From Pseudomonadota bacterium (GTDB lineage: Bacteria > Pseudomonadota > Gammaproteobacteria > Xanthomonadales > Xanthomonadaceae): DNA of 7,339 nucleotides. Numbering within the stretch: position 1 is the stretch's first letter; each line of letters begins with the position of its first letter. The stretch lies in contig JAEZCF010000154.1 in the NCBI GenBank assembly GCA_023430045.1, forward strand, positions 1-7,339. The letters are read 5' to 3'. The position numbers and the translations under genes were made by a program. Under the pieces are notes generated by a model. It ran no database searches, was not told the DNA's origin, and was given only the letters and a program-made list of their open reading frames with translations. Below are positions 7,151 through 7,339 of this stretch, piece after piece.

Positions 7151-7219
7151 CTCTCACCCACGCAGGCTCGTGTGCTGCCATCCATGGCGCACAAAGGTCC
7201 TGAAATGGGCTGCGCCTCT

Positions 7220-7245
7220 CCGCATTGACAGATCACGTAATGCGG
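7220..7245. repeat. Inverted repeat CCGCATT / AATGCGG
   Basis: Perfect 7-bp arms at 7220-7226 and 7239-7245 enclose a 12-nt loop. The loop and 3' arm (CACGTAAT, 7234-7241) can alternatively pair with ATTA (7260-7263) and CGTG (7267-7270), with a CTG bulge, so two mutually exclusive folds can be drawn. Confidence 0.45.
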
Positions 7246-7278
7246 TTGGTAGAAGCGGAATTACTGCGTGCCTGAGGT

Positions 7279-7305
7279 ATCGCGCTGAACACCGAGTGTC
7301 GCGAT
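7279..7305. repeat. Nested hairpin ATCGCG / CGCGAT with inner ACAC / GTGT
   Basis: The outer arms are 7279-7284 and 7300-7305. The inner arms are ACAC (7289-7292) and GTGT (7296-7299) with a 3-nt loop, and CTGA (7285-7288) is bulged on one side. TGAGG (7273-7277) and CCTCA (7313-7317) could extend the structure beyond an internal loop. It could be part of an RNA or the 3' end of an unseen minus-strand gene; there is no T-run to support termination. Confidence 0.45.
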
Positions 7306-7339
7306 CAAGATGCCTCAAGGAGCGCAACCTTCATCGCGA

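Larger units (their letters stand above)
6954..7339. other. 386-bp non-coding region rich in inverted repeats
   Basis: No reading frame here has a start, ribosome binding site and family-like sequence together. The best frame, minus strand 7236-7048, 62 codons, rich in R, G and A, looks like chance in GC-rich DNA. All three minus-strand frames entering from the right edge stop by 7305, so at most a few final codons of a neighbouring gene could be present. What the region does hold is a CCAAAG repeat and at least five perfect inverted repeats, listed separately. It may be a dispersed intergenic repeat, a structured RNA, or the 3' end of lptFG plus the regulatory region of an unseen gene to the right. 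Confidence 0.6.

Noticed and set aside
7048..7236. 62-codon minus-strand frame in the right-hand spacer
   Set aside because: It has no ribosome binding site, an R-, G- and A-rich composition, and spans three inverted repeats; more likely repeat or spacer DNA than a gene. A second frame (7181-6561) overlaps it and runs into lptG antisense.
6954..7339. CRISPR array, tRNA or insertion sequence in the non-coding end
   Set aside because: There are no regularly spaced long repeats, no cloverleaf with a conserved T-loop, and no transposase frame or terminal inverted repeats with target duplication.

Overview
The window is high-GC (roughly two-thirds G+C) gammaproteobacterial chromosome. The protein sequences, codon use and hairpin-rich spacers suggest the Xanthomonadaceae, most likely Stenotrophomonas or a close relative. 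That placement is inference from sequence character; no database search was possible. The five genes found are all core genes.

Layout. On the minus strand, reading from about 4663 down to 1, lie pepA (cytosolic leucyl aminopeptidase), holC (chi subunit of the DNA polymerase III clamp loader) and valS (valyl-tRNA synthetase, whose 3' end runs off the left edge). On the plus strand, starting from the same 104-bp spacer, lie lptF (4768-5847) and lptG (5844-6953), the two membrane subunits of the LptB2FG lipopolysaccharide exporter. They are coupled by a 4-base ATGA overlap. The arrangement valS-holC-pepA <-> lptF-lptG matches the one known in E. coli and many other gammaproteobacteria, so gene order supports the individual calls. 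The right end (6954-7339) holds no convincing gene but several inverted repeats and a short CCAAAG repeat.

How they fit together. LptF and LptG form the transmembrane part of the ABC transporter that takes LPS from the inner membrane and feeds it to the periplasmic Lpt bridge; the LptB ATPase and LptC are not in the window. PepA, HolC and ValS do unrelated housekeeping work in peptide turnover, replication and translation. They are grouped by conserved operon order rather than a shared pathway. A perfect 12-bp hairpin just after pepA may reduce read-through into holC-valS.

No previously undescribed system is evident. The parts most worth a second look are the non-coding right end, which may be a dispersed repeat and/or an RNA-structured region, and the hairpin between pepA and holC.
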